Shown here one piece after another: positions 6,198-6,436 of a stretch of DNA of 6,436 bases (positions are counted from its first letter, which is position 1; each line of letters begins with the position of its first letter). The translations under genes were made by a program, and so were the position numbers. Source of the DNA: Collinsella sp. (GTDB taxonomy: Bacteria > Actinomycetota > Coriobacteriia > Coriobacteriales > Coriobacteriaceae); the NCBI GenBank assembly GCA_022713905.1, contig JAIHTM010000148.1, forward strand, positions 1 to 6,436, written 5' to 3'. Under the pieces are notes generated by a model, which was not told the origin of the DNA, searched no databases, and was given only the letters and a program-made list of their open reading frames with translations.

Positions 6198-6436
6198 ATG
6201 GCTGATAAGAAAGTGCCCAACCTGAAGGCGAAGTACCAGGCCGAGGTCGCTCCTGCTCTGATGCAGAAGTTTGGCTACAAGTCCGTCATGCAGATCCCCA
6301 AGATTGATAAGATCGTGGTGAACTGCGGCTGCGGCGAGGCCCGTGACAACTCCAAGGTTCTGGAGGCCGTTGTGGGCGATCTGACCAAGATCACCGGCCA
6401 GAAGGCCATCATTACCAAGGCCAAGAAGTCCGTGGC
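6198..6436 (+). CDS. rplE: 50S ribosomal protein L5 (uL5), 5' part
   Basis: L5 binds 5S rRNA and forms bridges with the 30S head. Only the first 79 codons are inside the window; the reading frame is open at the right edge, and the full family length is about 180. It is recognised by NLKAKYQ, FGYKSVMQIPKIDKIVVN (25-42) and ITGQKAIITKAKKS (65-78). In the usual VNMGVGEA motif this copy has VNCGCGEA, with Cys43 and Cys45. GGAGG at 6182-6186 is 11 nt before ATG. Confidence 0.96.
   Translation, partial: MADKKVPNLKAKYQAEVAPALMQKFGYKSVMQIPKIDKIVVNCGCGEARDNSKVLEAVVGDLTKITGQKAIITKAKKSV

Overview
This window is a stretch of a bacterial chromosome carrying most of the S10 ribosomal-protein cluster and the start of the spc cluster, all on the + strand. 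The order is rplC-rplD-rplW-rplB-rpsS-rplV-rpsC-rplP-rpmC-rpsQ, then rplN-rplX-rplE, with rplE cut by the right edge. The order and proteins are canonical for bacteria. The GC-rich genes with C/G-ending codons, strong AGGAGG-type ribosome binding sites, a zinc-ribbon-like L24 and an alanine/glutamate-rich L16 tail suggest an actinobacterial lineage. My best guess is Coriobacteriia (Collinsella-like), from general familiarity rather than a search.

Layout. Positions 1-388 hold no convincing gene. They begin with a roughly 105-bp AT-rich nested palindrome, followed by a 25-bp block (180-204) and a structured leader running into rplC, which probably starts at TTG 389. rpsJ, the usual first gene, is not immediately upstream of rplC; it may lie beyond the left edge or elsewhere. 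The cluster rplC-rplD-rplW (389-1970) ends at a terminator-like hairpin (1988-2025). A near-copy of the 25-bp block (2045-2069, 22 of 25 identical) and a second leader follow, and then rplB to rpsQ (2150-5371) run on tightly with short gaps or 1-nt overlaps. A 118-nt gap (5372-5489) holds a three-way-junction-like structure before rplN, rplX and rplE.

How it works together. The encoded proteins are early and mid-assembly components of the 50S (L3, L4, L23, L2, L22, L16, L29, L14, L24, L5) and 30S (S19, S3, S17) subunits. The genes themselves are ordinary. The interest is in the non-coding gaps: the gene order is conserved, but the sequence suggests three expression blocks (rplC-, rplB- and rplN-led), each preceded by a structured leader. 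The first two share a conserved dyad block that could be a promoter/operator or an RNA hairpin. All folds were read by eye, with no free-energy calculation or comparison between genomes.
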